Below the pieces are notes generated by a model. That model did not search any database. It had not been told where the DNA came from and worked only from the letters and a program-made list of their open reading frames with translations. The position numbers and the translations under genes are program-made. Positions 16,826 through 25,341 of a stretch of 64,000 nucleotides of DNA are shown piece after piece (position 1 is the first letter of the stretch; every line of letters begins with the position of its first letter). The stretch comes from Arthrobacter sp. NIO-1057 (GTDB lineage: Bacteria > Actinomycetota > Actinomycetes > Actinomycetales > Micrococcaceae), in contig NZ_FMAT01000001.1 in NCBI RefSeq assembly GCF_900094805.1, positions 682,001-746,000 on the forward strand. The letters are read 5' to 3'.

Positions 16826-18562
16826 CTAGAGAGCCAGTTCCACATTTTCCGCTGGGACAGATACACAAGTCAGTATCTGTCCGGCGGGAATGCTTGCGCT
16901 AGGTTCCATCGGGTACGAAACACTTCCGCTGAGCAACTTGACGGCGCATTGCCCACAAGACCCAGCCCAACACTGGCTCGGCGCGTTAACATCCTGTGCT
17001 TCTAGCGCTTCAAGCAGAACACCATCTTCGGGTTTCCAAGTAAAACTTGTATCCGAACCTTCGCAGCTCACGCTCGCGCTTGGGAAATCGTGGAAGAGCT
17101 TGGTTAAGTCAGTTTGGGGCGATACAAAAGTCTCGCTGTGGATTTCTTCTGGCAGCATTCCCTGTTCAATGCATACGTCGCGAACCAGACGTGTGAAACC
17201 TTCAGGCCCACAAATAACGACGCTATTACAACCGGCGACAGATCGAGCGATCTCTTCATGAGTGGGACGACGTTCTGAACTATCAAAGTGTTGATATTCA
17301 ACATTCGCATCAACAGAGTTCAGGAGAGCCTGCACCTGCACCGACAATTGACTCGGCACACCACGCTCTACGTGTAACACGTTCAAGTCCTCAACGCGTG
17401 AATTTATCTCAGTATCACGAAGCAGAGCTAGTGCGGGCGTGATTCCAATCCCAGCAGTGACCATGGCAGTTCTAGAACGAAGAACGTTGGGGGCAGTCAT
17501 CGTTCCATATGGTCCGGAAACTAAGAGTTCATCGCCTGATTTCAACATCGCCAGACGCCGCGAAACCTCCCCCTGTACTCTCACAGCAATCTTAACCTCA
17601 CCCGGTTCCACCGCGATGATCGTATAGTTTCTCCACAGTGGGTCGACAAAATGAACGCGAAGATACTTACCAGCCTCATCATGCTCACTGAACCAGCCAA
17701 ACGGGTCACTGAGGGTGAGCTCGATAGTTTCGGGATTCTGTCGCACTGCATTCAGCACAGTAGCAAACCTCGGTGAACGTTTTGCGGGGACAGGATGCGA
17801 CTCCCCTCCCTGTGTCTCATCAACTTCTATTTGTTCCCCAACGTTCAACGTTCCTGAACTTGTGACCGTGCCATAAATTCCGCAATGAAGATGGCCAAAA
17901 TGCGTTGCGAGTAAACGAGGGCCGTTGGTATCAACTTCGGTTGTTGCGGGATTAACCGACGTCGCAGAGCACCGTTCGATGGACTTCGTGATCGCAATTT
18001 TCACGTCACCGATTCGCAATGTTTTTCCGATCAGACCGAACTCGGCAAATGCAGGAAGCCCTTCCACCAAGATGTTGCCTCGGTAACGAAGCGGGTCGAG
18101 CTCGATAGATCCTGCTTTTGAAAGCTGCCTAACGGTATTTGGGTTGATAATCGAAATCCCAGATAGTCGAGAATCGAACATCCCATGGGATGTCGAGACA
18201 ACGTCCCTGCGGTGAGAGCCCTGGGTGGGAAGATGCGCCGATAGGTACTCACGTAACTCATGTTTACCGCTCGATTCAGAAGAATCAAAAGTCAGTGATT
18301 CTTCCGCCGATGCCTGTGGCGCGGCAACAGTGATCAATGGCGGCTCCGATGTCACTGACCATTTTTGCAAGCTCTTGTCGTTCTTAAGGATGGTGAAGCT
18401 GAGACAACTATTCCATTCACCATCTGAGACTTCCACTGTTCCGTTTGAAAAGGCCACGGCGCGGTCACCGAGTATTCCTCCGGCTGCCTCCACTGGTGCA
18501 AATGCGATTGATTCGCCAGGCAAACCCTTGATTGGAAAACGGAACAGCTGATCAATTCTCAT
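16826..18562 (-). CDS. MOSC domain - ferredoxin reductase - 2Fe-2S ferredoxin fusion
   Basis: A 578-aa three-module protein. Residues 1-85 are a MOSC N-terminal barrel (FRFPIKGLPGESI). Residues about 105-250 are a MOSC domain with Cys198 in ERCSATSVNP. Residues about 265-475 are a ferredoxin-reductase unit: FAD-site R-N-Y-T at 311-314, nucleotide loop GIGITPALAL at 371-380, and CGPEGF at 451-456. Residues about 495-578 are a plant-type 2Fe-2S domain with C531, C536, C539 and C566. MOSC domains bind molybdenum cofactor or sulfur carriers, and the other two modules pass electrons from NAD(P)H. Molybdenum-dependent N-hydroxylated substrate reduction (mARC-like) is a reasonable guess. It lies 83 bp downstream of soxR on the same strand, so SoxR probably controls it. 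Confidence 0.85.
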   Translation of the reverse strand: MRIDQLFRFPIKGLPGESIAFAPVEAAGGILGDRAVAFSNGTVEVSDGEWNSCLSFTILKNDKSLQKWSVTSEPPLITVAAPQASAEESLTFDSSESSGKHELREYLSAHLPTQGSHRRDVVSTSHGMFDSRLSGISIINPNTVRQLSKAGSIELDPLRYRGNILVEGLPAFAEFGLIGKTLRIGDVKIAITKSIERCSATSVNPATTEVDTNGPRLLATHFGHLHCGIYGTVTSSGTLNVGEQIEVDETQGGESHPVPAKRSPRFATVLNAVRQNPETIELTLSDPFGWFSEHDEAGKYLRVHFVDPLWRNYTIIAVEPGEVKIAVRVQGEVSRRLAMLKSGDELLVSGPYGTMTAPNVLRSRTAMVTAGIGITPALALLRDTEINSRVEDLNVLHVERGVPSQLSVQVQALLNSVDANVEYQHFDSSERRPTHEEIARSVAGCNSVVICGPEGFTRLVRDVCIEQGMLPEEIHSETFVSPQTDLTKLFHDFPSASVSCEGSDTSFTWKPEDGVLLEALEAQDVNAPSQCWAGSCGQCAVKLLSGSVSYPMEPSASIPAGQILTCVSVPAENVELAL

Positions 18563-18645
18563 GTACCTAGTCTAGTGGCACATAACAACAAATAATCACC
18601 ACGTGAACCCAGACGAACAGCCAGAGGCTCGCCTAATGAGAGCGT

Positions 18646-19140
18646 TTATTCGGCAGTTTCGGTTTGGTCAAGTCGCCTAGCTCCCGTTCCCTGCTGAGAT
18701 AGCTGGTCGTGTGGGTTCAATAAGGTGCAAGCTTGCATCGATAAACACCCGCAACCAATACAGCCCATGAGGCGGTCTTCCAGTTCTTCTATGGCCCGTC
18801 GACGCGCTTCGAGCACAAGTTTCCACTGGGCTGTGGCACGAAGCCAGTCTTCCTCGGATGGTAAATGATGCATCGGAACTGGAGCTAGAGCGCTCTTTAT
18901 TTCACTAAGCCCAATCCCCAATTGTCGACCAACTGTGATCAGAGAAATCCGGCGAAGTAAGTGCCGGGGGTAACGACGTTGGTTCCCTGCCGTACGCAAT
19001 GAAGCTATGAGGCCAACTTCTTCGTAATAATGAAGCGCAGATCGAGCCACACCGGTGCGATCACTCACCTGGCCGATAGAGAGAAGCTCTTCAGCAGGTG
19101 GCTCTTGACTGCACCCTTCTTCGTCTGATGTGCGAATCAT
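18646..19140 (-). CDS. soxR: Redox-sensitive transcriptional activator SoxR
   Basis: A 164-aa MerR-family regulator. The winged helix-turn-helix is at about residues 20-90 (SIGQVSDRTGVARSALHYYEEVGLI, NQRRYPRHLLRRI). A dimerisation helix follows. The 2Fe-2S cluster motif CIGCGCLSMQAC (C-x2-C-x1-C-x5-C) is near residues 127-138. The protein senses redox-cycling compounds through its oxidised cluster. The ATG at 19140 has AGGAGG 4 nt upstream; an overlapping GTG at 19143 is less well placed. Its own promoter region contains the SoxR box at 19161-19178, so it can regulate itself, the downstream MOSC fusion and the divergent flavin reductase. Confidence 0.95.
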   Translation of the reverse strand: MIRTSDEEGCSQEPPAEELLSIGQVSDRTGVARSALHYYEEVGLIASLRTAGNQRRYPRHLLRRISLITVGRQLGIGLSEIKSALAPVPMHHLPSEEDWLRATAQWKLVLEARRRAIEELEDRLMGCIGCGCLSMQACTLLNPHDQLSQQGTGARRLDQTETAE

Positions 19141-19154
19141 CACCCCTCCTCACC

Positions 19155-19185
19155 TTGACCTCAAGTTTACTTGAGGTCTTAGTGT
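19155..19185 (+). promoter_or_regulatory. SoxR-regulated promoter with SoxR box
   Basis: The element TTGACC (19155-19160, -35) and TAGTGT (19180-19185, -10) are 19 bp apart, the long spacing typical of MerR-family promoters. Inside lies CCTCAAGTTTACTTGAGG (19159-19176 within a 22-bp inverted repeat 19157-19178), which differs by one base from the E. coli soxS operator as I remember it. It reads toward the flavin reductase and overlaps the soxR leader. Confidence 0.88.
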
Positions 19186-19275
19186 TGAAGTAATCAGTAT
19201 GATCTTCGGGAGCGCCTATGCATTCCTCATCAACAGCTGAGCAACGTCTTTCGTCTCAGCTCAAAGGAGCAATTA

Positions 19276-19779
19276 ATGAGCCAACTATCAGATGACTTTC
19301 GAACCGCATTCCGTCATCATCCAGCTGGAGTTGCGCTCATAACCGCGACAGTGGATGAAGTTCCCTACGGGCTAACGATTTCATCCTTGGCCTCATTGTC
19401 AATTGCCCCAGTGTCAGTTTCATTCTCGCTTTCGAAGGAATCGGGGGCAGCGGGAGCTGTATTGGCTGCCACAAGTTTCATGATTCACATGCTTGGTGAA
19501 GAACACGAAGAACTAGCAACTAACTTTGCACGTCCCGGTGCTCCCCGTTTCACTCCAGAACAGAATTTTCAGTTCCTACCAACAGGGGAACCATACTTGG
19601 CCGGCGCTCCCATCGCTTTTCGCTCCAGTATCCATTCTTCGATAAGCGTTGGTGGATCACGTTTGATCGCGGCAGAAGTTCACGAAATTATCCAAGGCAC
19701 ACCCCAACAACACCTGCTCCACCAGGATCGTAGGTACCTCCGGCTCTCAGGACTTCACTCCGGTATACAACAAGCGTGA
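19276..19779 (+). CDS. Flavin reductase-like FMN-binding protein
   Basis: A 167-aa protein with the FMN-binding split-barrel fold of NAD(P)H:flavin oxidoreductases (HpaC/NtaB-like). Signature parts: RHHPAGVALITATVDEVPYGLTISSLASLSIAPVSVSFSL near the N-terminus and FMIHMLGEEHEELATNFARPG at about 75-95. These proteins reduce free FMN/FAD for a partner enzyme. Here the partner could be the flavoprotein fusion on the other side of soxR, since both share the SoxR box. Ribosome site AAAGGAG lies 7 nt before ATG 19276. It ends at a bidirectional terminator. Confidence 0.88.
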   Translation: MSQLSDDFRTAFRHHPAGVALITATVDEVPYGLTISSLASLSIAPVSVSFSLSKESGAAGAVLAATSFMIHMLGEEHEELATNFARPGAPRFTPEQNFQFLPTGEPYLAGAPIAFRSSIHSSISVGGSRLIAAEVHEIIQGTPQQHLLHQDRRYLRLSGLHSGIQQA

Positions 19780-19810
19780 TACCTCCAATCAGATTTCCGG
19801 TTAACGCAAT

Positions 19811-19836
19811 AATGGCCGCCAATAATGGCGGCCATT
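19811..19836. terminator. Bidirectional terminator after the flavin reductase
   Basis: A perfect 10-bp stem AATGGCCGCC / GGCGGCCATT with a 6-nt loop, between the flavin reductase and the convergent ettA. Confidence 0.8.
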
Positions 19837-19848
19837 GCTGCGTTTATC

Positions 19849-21531
19849 CTAGTCGCGAGTCAGGCGTCGGTGGGTTACACGATGTGGCTTAGCCGCATCA
19901 GCGCCCAAACGCTCCACCTTGTTCTCCTCATAGGACTCGAAGTTACCCTCGAACCAGTACCAGTTCGAAGGGTTCTCTTCGGTACCCTCGTAGGCCAGAA
20001 TGTGCGTTGCAACTCGGTCCAGGAACCAACGGTCGTGAGAGACCACGACAGCGCAACCTGGGAAATCAAGCAAGGCATTTTCCAACGATGAAAGTGTCTC
20101 AACATCCAAGTCGTTAGTTGGCTCATCGAGAAGCAACAAGTTGCCACCCTGCTTCAAGGTCAGTGCCAAGTTCAAGCGGTTACGTTCACCGCCGGAAAGC
20201 ACGCCAGCCTTCTTTTGCTGATCTGGTCCCTTGAAACCAAACGCCGATACATAAGCGCGGGAAGGCATTTCAACCTGGCCAACGTTGATGTAGTCCAAAC
20301 CATCAGAAACGACTTCCCACAATGACTTGTTAGGATCGATGTTTTCTCGGTTCTGGTCAACGTAGGAGATCTTCACGGTATCGCCAATTTTCAGCGATCC
20401 ACTATCAAGTTCCTCCATGCCGACAATCGTCTTGAACAGGGTCGACTTGCCGACACCGTTCGGACCGATGACGCCAACGATGCCATTTCGTGGCAACGAG
20501 AACGACAGTCCGTCAATCAGTACACGGTCGCCAAAGCCCTTCTTCAGGTCCTTTGCCTCAATGACGATCTGGCCCAGACGAGGGCCCGGCGGGATCTGAA
20601 TCTCTTCAAAGTCGAGCTTGCGGGTACGCTCTGCTTCAGCAGCCATTTCCTCATAGCGAGCAAGACGAGCCTTGGACTTCGTCTGGCGGCCCTTGGCGTT
20701 CGAACGAACCCACTCGAGTTCTTCTGCCAGTCGCTTAGCAAGCTTCTGATCTTTCTTGCCCTGAACTTCCATGCGCTCGCGCTTCTTCTCCAGGTAAGTG
20801 GAGTAGTTGCCCTCATATGGGTGCAAGCGGCCACGGTCAACTTCACAAATCCATTCGGCGACATGGTCAAGGAAGTAGCGATCGTGGGTTACCGCAAGGA
20901 CGGCGCCTGGGTATGCAGCTAGGTGCTGCTCCAACCAGAGAACAGACTCTGCGTCCAAGTGGTTAGTAGGTTCGTCGAGAAGCAGCAAGTCTGGCTTCTG
21001 TAGCAACAACTTACACAGGGCGACGCGTCGACGTTCACCACCGGATAGATGGGTGACCATTTCGTCGCCTGGAGGACAGCGCAATGCGTCCATAGCCTGT
21101 TCGAGCTGATTGTCGATATCCCAAGCGTCGGCCGCATCAATGGCTTCTTGCAGTTTGCCCATTTCTTCAAGCAATGCATCGAAGTCTGCGCCCTCTTGGG
21201 CCATCTCTTCTGAAATCTCGTTAAAGCGAGTGATCTTTTCGTAGATCTCGCCAACGCCTTCCTGGACGTTGCCCAGAACGGTTTTTTCCTCGTTCAGTGG
21301 TGGCTCCTGCATCAGGATGCCTACCGAATATCCTGGCGAGAGTCGAGCCTCACCATTGGACGGGGTATCGAGACCCGCCATGATCTTCAAGATCGTTGAC
21401 TTACCAGCACCATTGGGTCCTACGACACCAATTTTTGCGCCCGGGAAGAACGACATGCTGACATTGTCGAGAATGACTTTGTCACCAACGGCTTTGCGAG
21501 CCTTGGTCATCGTATAAATGAATTCCGCCAT
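19849..21531 (-). CDS. ettA: Energy-dependent translational throttle protein EttA (ABC-F)
   Basis: A 560-aa soluble ABC-F ATPase that binds the ribosomal E site and gates the first elongation steps according to ATP/ADP ratio. Two ABC cassettes: Walker A GPNGAGKST (about residue 40) and LSGGERRRVALCKLLL; then GPNGVGKST and LSGGERNRLNLALTLK. The linker between them carries the basic, coiled Lys/Arg-rich P-site motif (SKARLARYEEM). Both catalytic Glu (LLLDEPTNHLDAE and LLLDEPTNDLDVE) are present. I chose the ATG at 21531 (MAEFIYTMTKARKAV, the normal N-terminus) over an in-frame ATG 45 nt upstream. No membrane domain is present. Confidence 0.94.
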   Translation of the reverse strand: MAEFIYTMTKARKAVGDKVILDNVSMSFFPGAKIGVVGPNGAGKSTILKIMAGLDTPSNGEARLSPGYSVGILMQEPPLNEEKTVLGNVQEGVGEIYEKITRFNEISEEMAQEGADFDALLEEMGKLQEAIDAADAWDIDNQLEQAMDALRCPPGDEMVTHLSGGERRRVALCKLLLQKPDLLLLDEPTNHLDAESVLWLEQHLAAYPGAVLAVTHDRYFLDHVAEWICEVDRGRLHPYEGNYSTYLEKKRERMEVQGKKDQKLAKRLAEELEWVRSNAKGRQTKSKARLARYEEMAAEAERTRKLDFEEIQIPPGPRLGQIVIEAKDLKKGFGDRVLIDGLSFSLPRNGIVGVIGPNGVGKSTLFKTIVGMEELDSGSLKIGDTVKISYVDQNRENIDPNKSLWEVVSDGLDYINVGQVEMPSRAYVSAFGFKGPDQQKKAGVLSGGERNRLNLALTLKQGGNLLLLDEPTNDLDVETLSSLENALLDFPGCAVVVSHDRWFLDRVATHILAYEGTEENPSNWYWFEGNFESYEENKVERLGADAAKPHRVTHRRLTRD

Positions 21532-21644
21532 GCTCTTAAGGCTAGTCGGTGTGAGGGGACAATATCGAATTATCACCCAACTATTTTGAGCTGGCGGTGT
21601 CCGGTTTCACATATTCGAACCGAACAGCGCCAATCATCCCAAAT

Positions 21645-22094
21645 CTAGGCGGCTTGATCCGAATCTTTCGGCCAATTCGAATCTCCATCTTTCAAGGAGT
21701 CCTGATGCGAAGCCCTTTCGGTTTCACCTGTATCAATACGAACTCTGGTGAAGGAACTCGTCCCAAATCGCAGATCATGGCCGATGCTGTACGCCTCAAT
21801 ATCAGCACTGGTTCCTTTAGTGCCATCCGCACGTTCATATTCTCGGATTTGCAACTTACCGAAGACCATCACGTGGTCTCCTTGCGACAGAGACTCCATC
21901 GAGTTTTCAGCCAAGCCTCTAAACGCTGATACCGAGTACCAGTTGGTAGGACCATCGACCCACTGGCCTGACTCCTGATCTTTCTTCCGTTCATGCGTCG
22001 CAGCTCGAAACTTCAACACGGCAACACCTTTTGCTGTCACGCTTAACTGTGGATCGGTGCCAACGATGGCACGGATGGTAACCAGATCACTCAC
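21645..22094 (-). CDS. ssb: Single-stranded DNA-binding protein (SSB paralogue)
   Basis: A 149-aa OB-fold protein, 22094-21645, beginning with GTG, with AAGGAG 9 nt upstream. Residues 1-110 match bacterial SSB (MSDLVTIRAIVGTDPQLSVTAKG, FRAATHERKKD, NWYSVSAFRGLAENSMES, GDHVMVFGKLQIREYERADG). The tail after residue 115 is short and Ser/Asp-rich (KDGDSNWPKDSDQAA) and lacks the usual acidic DDDIPF end that recruits repair proteins. This suggests the second, non-essential SSB of actinobacteria, with a special role (for example recombination or competence), rather than the replicative SSB that sits with rpsF. It is monocistronic. Confidence 0.88.
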   Translation of the reverse strand: MSDLVTIRAIVGTDPQLSVTAKGVAVLKFRAATHERKKDQESGQWVDGPTNWYSVSAFRGLAENSMESLSQGDHVMVFGKLQIREYERADGTKGTSADIEAYSIGHDLRFGTSSFTRVRIDTGETERASHQDSLKDGDSNWPKDSDQAA

Positions 22095-22185
22095 GAGTAC
22101 CTACTCCTTAGACTCTCAACACCAAGGACTCTTCTCGGTGCTGGTTCTCATCGTGCAGCACGAGGAGCACGTAGGAATCCCCGCA

Positions 22186-23082
22186 CTAACGAACTGTGGA
22201 AACTACATTCTTGGATCGATTGCGGAAAGCCGTGACGCACAAGATGATCGCAATGATTAACCCCGGCAAAATCCAGCCAGTCCAGCCCAAGATTGAAGAC
22301 TGAGTCGTATCAAGGGGCGCACCCAATGTCATGAAGAGTGAAGTCAAACCGAAGCTGGCGTTAAAAACACCATGCGCCAGTACGGCCGGCCACACCGAGT
22401 CACTATAGGAACGAATCCACCCGAGAAACGCGCCGAGCACGGCACAAGCCCCACACATTGCAAGAACTCCCCATTCGGGTGCGAACGGATAGTTATATCC
22501 AAGAAGTATCAACGGGGCATGCCAAGCTCCCCAGATAACTCCTGAAATAAGGATTGCCCCTAGTTTTCCTGAAGGAGCGAGCCTGGGCCAAAGCCATCCC
22601 CTCCAGCCAACTTCTTCTCCGATTGCCAAAAGTGCATTCGTCAGGCCAGCAAGAACAATTAGCACCGCTTGATCTACCAAGTACAGCAGTGGCCCCTGCG
22701 ATCCGGCTACAAAATGCAAAAGCGCAAAGTTTTTGAGGTCACCGGGAAACACTCCGAGCCACGTCCCAACGAAGGGAGCTTGAATCACCAATAAGACTGG
22801 GACAACAAATGCAAGAACAACAGCAACCACGACTCGTAGTGGTCTACGAATGGGCCAAATACCTGTGTCACGTACAAATTTAGACCCGCGACGCTCTAAT
22901 AAGGTGACGATTAGTGCCGCCGTGGCCGGCGTGAACATCATCAGTGAAGCGACAGTTGAGAAGTAGGGCTCATTGAGCCCATCCCCTAGCCAGAGGGGCA
23001 ACGAGACGCACCACGCTAGCACGAGACTCAACACCGCAAAACAAACGACGCTCGCGCGACTACCAAATCTCAATACTGGCAC
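22186..23082 (-). CDS. CPBP-family intramembrane metalloprotease
   Basis: A 298-aa polytopic membrane protein of the CAAX protease/Abi family. Hydrophobic segments cover most of the length (about 8 helices). The three conserved motifs are present: EEVGWRGWLWPRL (E-E-x3-R), WGAWHAPLIL (motif with His), and HGVFNASFG (H-x3-N). These form the intramembrane glutamate/histidine active site. It starts with GTG at 23082. It stands alone. Known roles of the family range from prenylated-protein processing to bacteriocin immunity; none can be fixed from this context. Confidence 0.88.
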   Translation of the reverse strand: MPVLRFGSRASVVCFAVLSLVLAWCVSLPLWLGDGLNEPYFSTVASLMMFTPATAALIVTLLERRGSKFVRDTGIWPIRRPLRVVVAVVLAFVVPVLLVIQAPFVGTWLGVFPGDLKNFALLHFVAGSQGPLLYLVDQAVLIVLAGLTNALLAIGEEVGWRGWLWPRLAPSGKLGAILISGVIWGAWHAPLILLGYNYPFAPEWGVLAMCGACAVLGAFLGWIRSYSDSVWPAVLAHGVFNASFGLTSLFMTLGAPLDTTQSSILGWTGWILPGLIIAIILCVTAFRNRSKNVVSTVR

Positions 23083-23184
23083 TTTAAGTATCCCTAATCA
23101 GCTTCCAATGTTCAGCGATACTTCCACCCTACCGACCCCAAGTCGAATTTTCGGTGAGCAATAAGCTAAACTAATTTCGGTTAT

Positions 23185-23258
23185 GCCTCCGTAGCTCAGC
23201 TGGATAGAGCAAGAGCCTTCTAATCTCTAGGTCGTGGGTTCGAATCCCGCCGGGGGCA
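23185..23258 (+). tRNA. tRNA-Arg(TCT)
   Basis: 74 nt. Acceptor GCCTCCG pairs with CGGGGGC (one G-U), discriminator A. D-arm GCTCAGCTGGATAGAGC and T-arm CGTGGGTTCGAATCCCGC are typical. The anticodon loop CTTCTAA gives TCT. The last anticodon-stem pair is a C-T mismatch. A terminator follows within 8 bp. Confidence 0.92.
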
Positions 23259-23265
23259 CAAACAG

Positions 23266-23309
23266 AAAACCGTCGTTCACTTGGTAAAACAAGGGAACGG
23301 CGGTTTTTT
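23266..23309 (+). terminator. Terminator of tRNA-Arg
   Basis: A 13-bp stem, AAAACCGTCGTTC with GAACGGCGGTTTT (one wobble pair), ending in a run of six T. Confidence 0.9.
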
Positions 23310-23680
23310 CATTTGTTCAAAATTAGCGATTTGACCATAGTTTTTCTTGAGGTTCAGATGTTAACTTGCCGTCGTACAACAGAGCCCAACTACATGCGAT
23401 GCTCATTAAAACAGCCGCGGACACCGACAGCACTTCAGGTCTAGTTGCCATGCGTGGGCGCCCAGAAGTTCTGCTGGTCATCAATTTCCTTCGCAACAAA
23501 ATCAACCTGTGCTGCCAGAAGACCCGCGCTCACACTGCCGATTTCTGAGCAAGAACTGAGCACCACCAACATATCCACACAAAATAGTGCCCAATAGCAA
23601 CTGCAGAGTAACTTAGGCGTCAAGATTGCGATAAACTCTAGGAATTGTAGAAACCGAGAGGGAACAGGGAAAACTGTCAC
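23310..23680. other. Gap with a possible broken lipoprotein reading frame
   Basis: No intact gene is supported here. On the minus strand a frame with a lipobox-like VVLSSCSEIGSVSAG and a continuation DFVAKEIDDQQNFWAP stops at 23441. An overlapping frame carries on as TRPEVLSVSAAVLMS and reaches a stop at 23323. A small lipoprotein interrupted by a frameshift is possible but weakly supported. Confidence 0.3.
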
Positions 23681-24898
23681 ATGACACAACCGGTCGCCAT
23701 TAGAACGCGACTCTTGCCTACCGAACGAACCAGTATCAACCTTATATTCCTGTTAGCAGGATTATCGTTCGCTTCCTGGGCCGGCAGACTCTCAATCATC
23801 GATGATGTGCTGGGATTTTCAGGGCTTGGACTCGGCTCGTTTCTTCTATGCATGACTCTTGGTACTCTGATCGGTTTATCCATCATTCCAACCATCAGCA
23901 AATATGTCGCTACCAAGCGACTACTCTGCGTCCTCCCACTCGGCCTAGCTCTTTGCCTTCCCCTTCTTGGCGTGGCCATCTCAATTACTCAAAGCACTTG
24001 GCTCGCGTACTTAACCTTGTTTGTAAATGGCATCATTTTCGGTTGCCTCGACATCATGATGAACGTCAGCGGAGCCAGAATTGAACGAAGCATTGGTCGA
24101 AGCCTAATGCCATCGTTCCATGGCTTTTTCAGTCTCGGCTCACTTCTTGGAGCTGGACTGGCAACAGCTACAATCACAATGAATTTGCCAAGCATTTGGC
24201 ATTTTGCACTAGTCTCCGCGTTGATTATCTCTTTTGCTTTCGTTGCCCACCTTGGCCTGTCGGAGTGGGAGAACGAAAACTTCGCAGAACGCGCCAAAGA
24301 AAAGGCACAAGGAGACTCGAGAGCCACCGGGAAACTCGGTCTACTGCTTCTGTTAGGTCTCATGGTGGCTGGACTGAGTTTTACCGAAGGGGCAGCCAAT
24401 GATTGGATTGCCGTCGCTACTGTTAACGGCCATGGGCTGGAACATCAAGATGGCGCACTCATGTTTACGCTCTTCGTTGGAGCCATGACACTTGGCCGCT
24501 TCTTGGGCGGTCTACTGGTCGACCGACTCGGGCACAAGTTCACTCTCTTGATAATGGGGACGATCGGGCTCCTTGGTGTCGTTCTCTTCATCGTCGAGTC
24601 AAACCCCTACTTCATTGGCTTAGGTTCAGCAATGTGGGGTCTTGGTAGCTCACTTGGATTCCCCGTCGGAATGAGCATCGCTGCCTCTAGAACTGAACGT
24701 CTAGGCCCCAGGGCAGTGAGTATCATCAGCGCCTTCGGATACGGCGCAATGCTTGGAGGTCCCCCGCTCATTGGTCTTGTCGTAGACAGTGTGGGATTGC
24801 CCCAAGCCCTGTGGATCTGTGTGGCGATCCTCATCGTTTCCCTCGTGCTCACTCCACGGGTCAGCCGCGGGCCAAACACATCCGGCATCTCACGCTAA
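23681..24898 (+). CDS. Major facilitator superfamily transporter
   Basis: A 405-aa polytopic carrier with about 12 hydrophobic segments. Two MFS-like elements are visible: the loop after helix 2 (SKYVATKRLL) in the N-half, and GRFLGGLLVDRLGHKFTLL in the C-half, which fits the R-x-G-G/D-x-x-x-x-R-x-G/P motif. An internal charged loop (NENFAERAKEKAQGDSRA, about residues 204-221) separates the halves. Substrate is unknown; family members of this FucP/MdfA-like type move sugars or drugs. The stop overlaps the stop of the convergent Lrp regulator by a few bases. No strong ribosome site is seen. Confidence 0.85.
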   Translation: MTQPVAIRTRLLPTERTSINLIFLLAGLSFASWAGRLSIIDDVLGFSGLGLGSFLLCMTLGTLIGLSIIPTISKYVATKRLLCVLPLGLALCLPLLGVAISITQSTWLAYLTLFVNGIIFGCLDIMMNVSGARIERSIGRSLMPSFHGFFSLGSLLGAGLATATITMNLPSIWHFALVSALIISFAFVAHLGLSEWENENFAERAKEKAQGDSRATGKLGLLLLLGLMVAGLSFTEGAANDWIAVATVNGHGLEHQDGALMFTLFVGAMTLGRFLGGLLVDRLGHKFTLLIMGTIGLLGVVLFIVESNPYFIGLGSAMWGLGSSLGFPVGMSIAASRTERLGPRAVSIISAFGYGAMLGGPPLIGLVVDSVGLPQALWICVAILIVSLVLTPRVSRGPNTSGISR

Positions 24899-25341
24899 AC
24901 GGGTAAGACAGCGCGCTCCTTGATATTGCGCATGACAATAGTGCTAGTCAGTTTTTCAACACCAGGTAGTCCCACGAGGACATCATCGTAAACTCGCTGA
25001 TAGTGGCTCAAGTCTTCTGCAAATACGCGCAGTAAAAAGTCAGGCTCACCAAATAGGCGCTGTGCATCCACAATCAGCTCTTCACGTTCAACTGCTAACT
25101 CAAAATCCTTAAGTTGCGCACGGTCTTTCAACGTGACAAAGACCAACGCTTCAAACCCGAGACCGACTCGCTCAGGTGCGATTACTGCCTGATAGCCGGT
25201 GATCACCCCTGCACGTTCAAGTTCTCGAATGCGCCGATGGCAAGGTGCTACTGATAAGCCAATTTTGGCAGACAGTGCAGTTGCGCTAATCCTTCCATCG
25301 AGTTGCAATTCGGCAAGTATCGCACGATCCAATTCATCCAT
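24895..25341 (-). CDS. Lrp/AsnC-family transcriptional regulator
   Basis: A 148-aa regulator. The N-terminal AsnC-type helix-turn-helix is at about residues 1-60 (MDELDRAILAELQLDGRISATALSAKIG, then CHRRIRELERAGVI). The C-terminal RAM ligand-binding domain is at about 65-148 (FVTLKDRAQLKDFE, GEPDFLLRVFAEDL). I start at ATG 25341, where family homology begins; the open frame extends upstream with unrelated residues. It is divergent from the LysE exporter, a common pairing in which the amino acid sensed induces its own exporter. Confidence 0.88.
   Translation of the reverse strand: MDELDRAILAELQLDGRISATALSAKIGLSVAPCHRRIRELERAGVITGYQAVIAPERVGLGFEALVFVTLKDRAQLKDFELAVEREELIVDAQRLFGEPDFLLRVFAEDLSHYQRVYDDVLVGLPGVEKLTSTIVMRNIKERAVLPV

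Noticed and set aside
22186-23082. CPBP protease as part of an abortive-infection defence system
   Set aside because: Some Abi proteins belong to this family, but no toxin, phage or defence gene is nearby.
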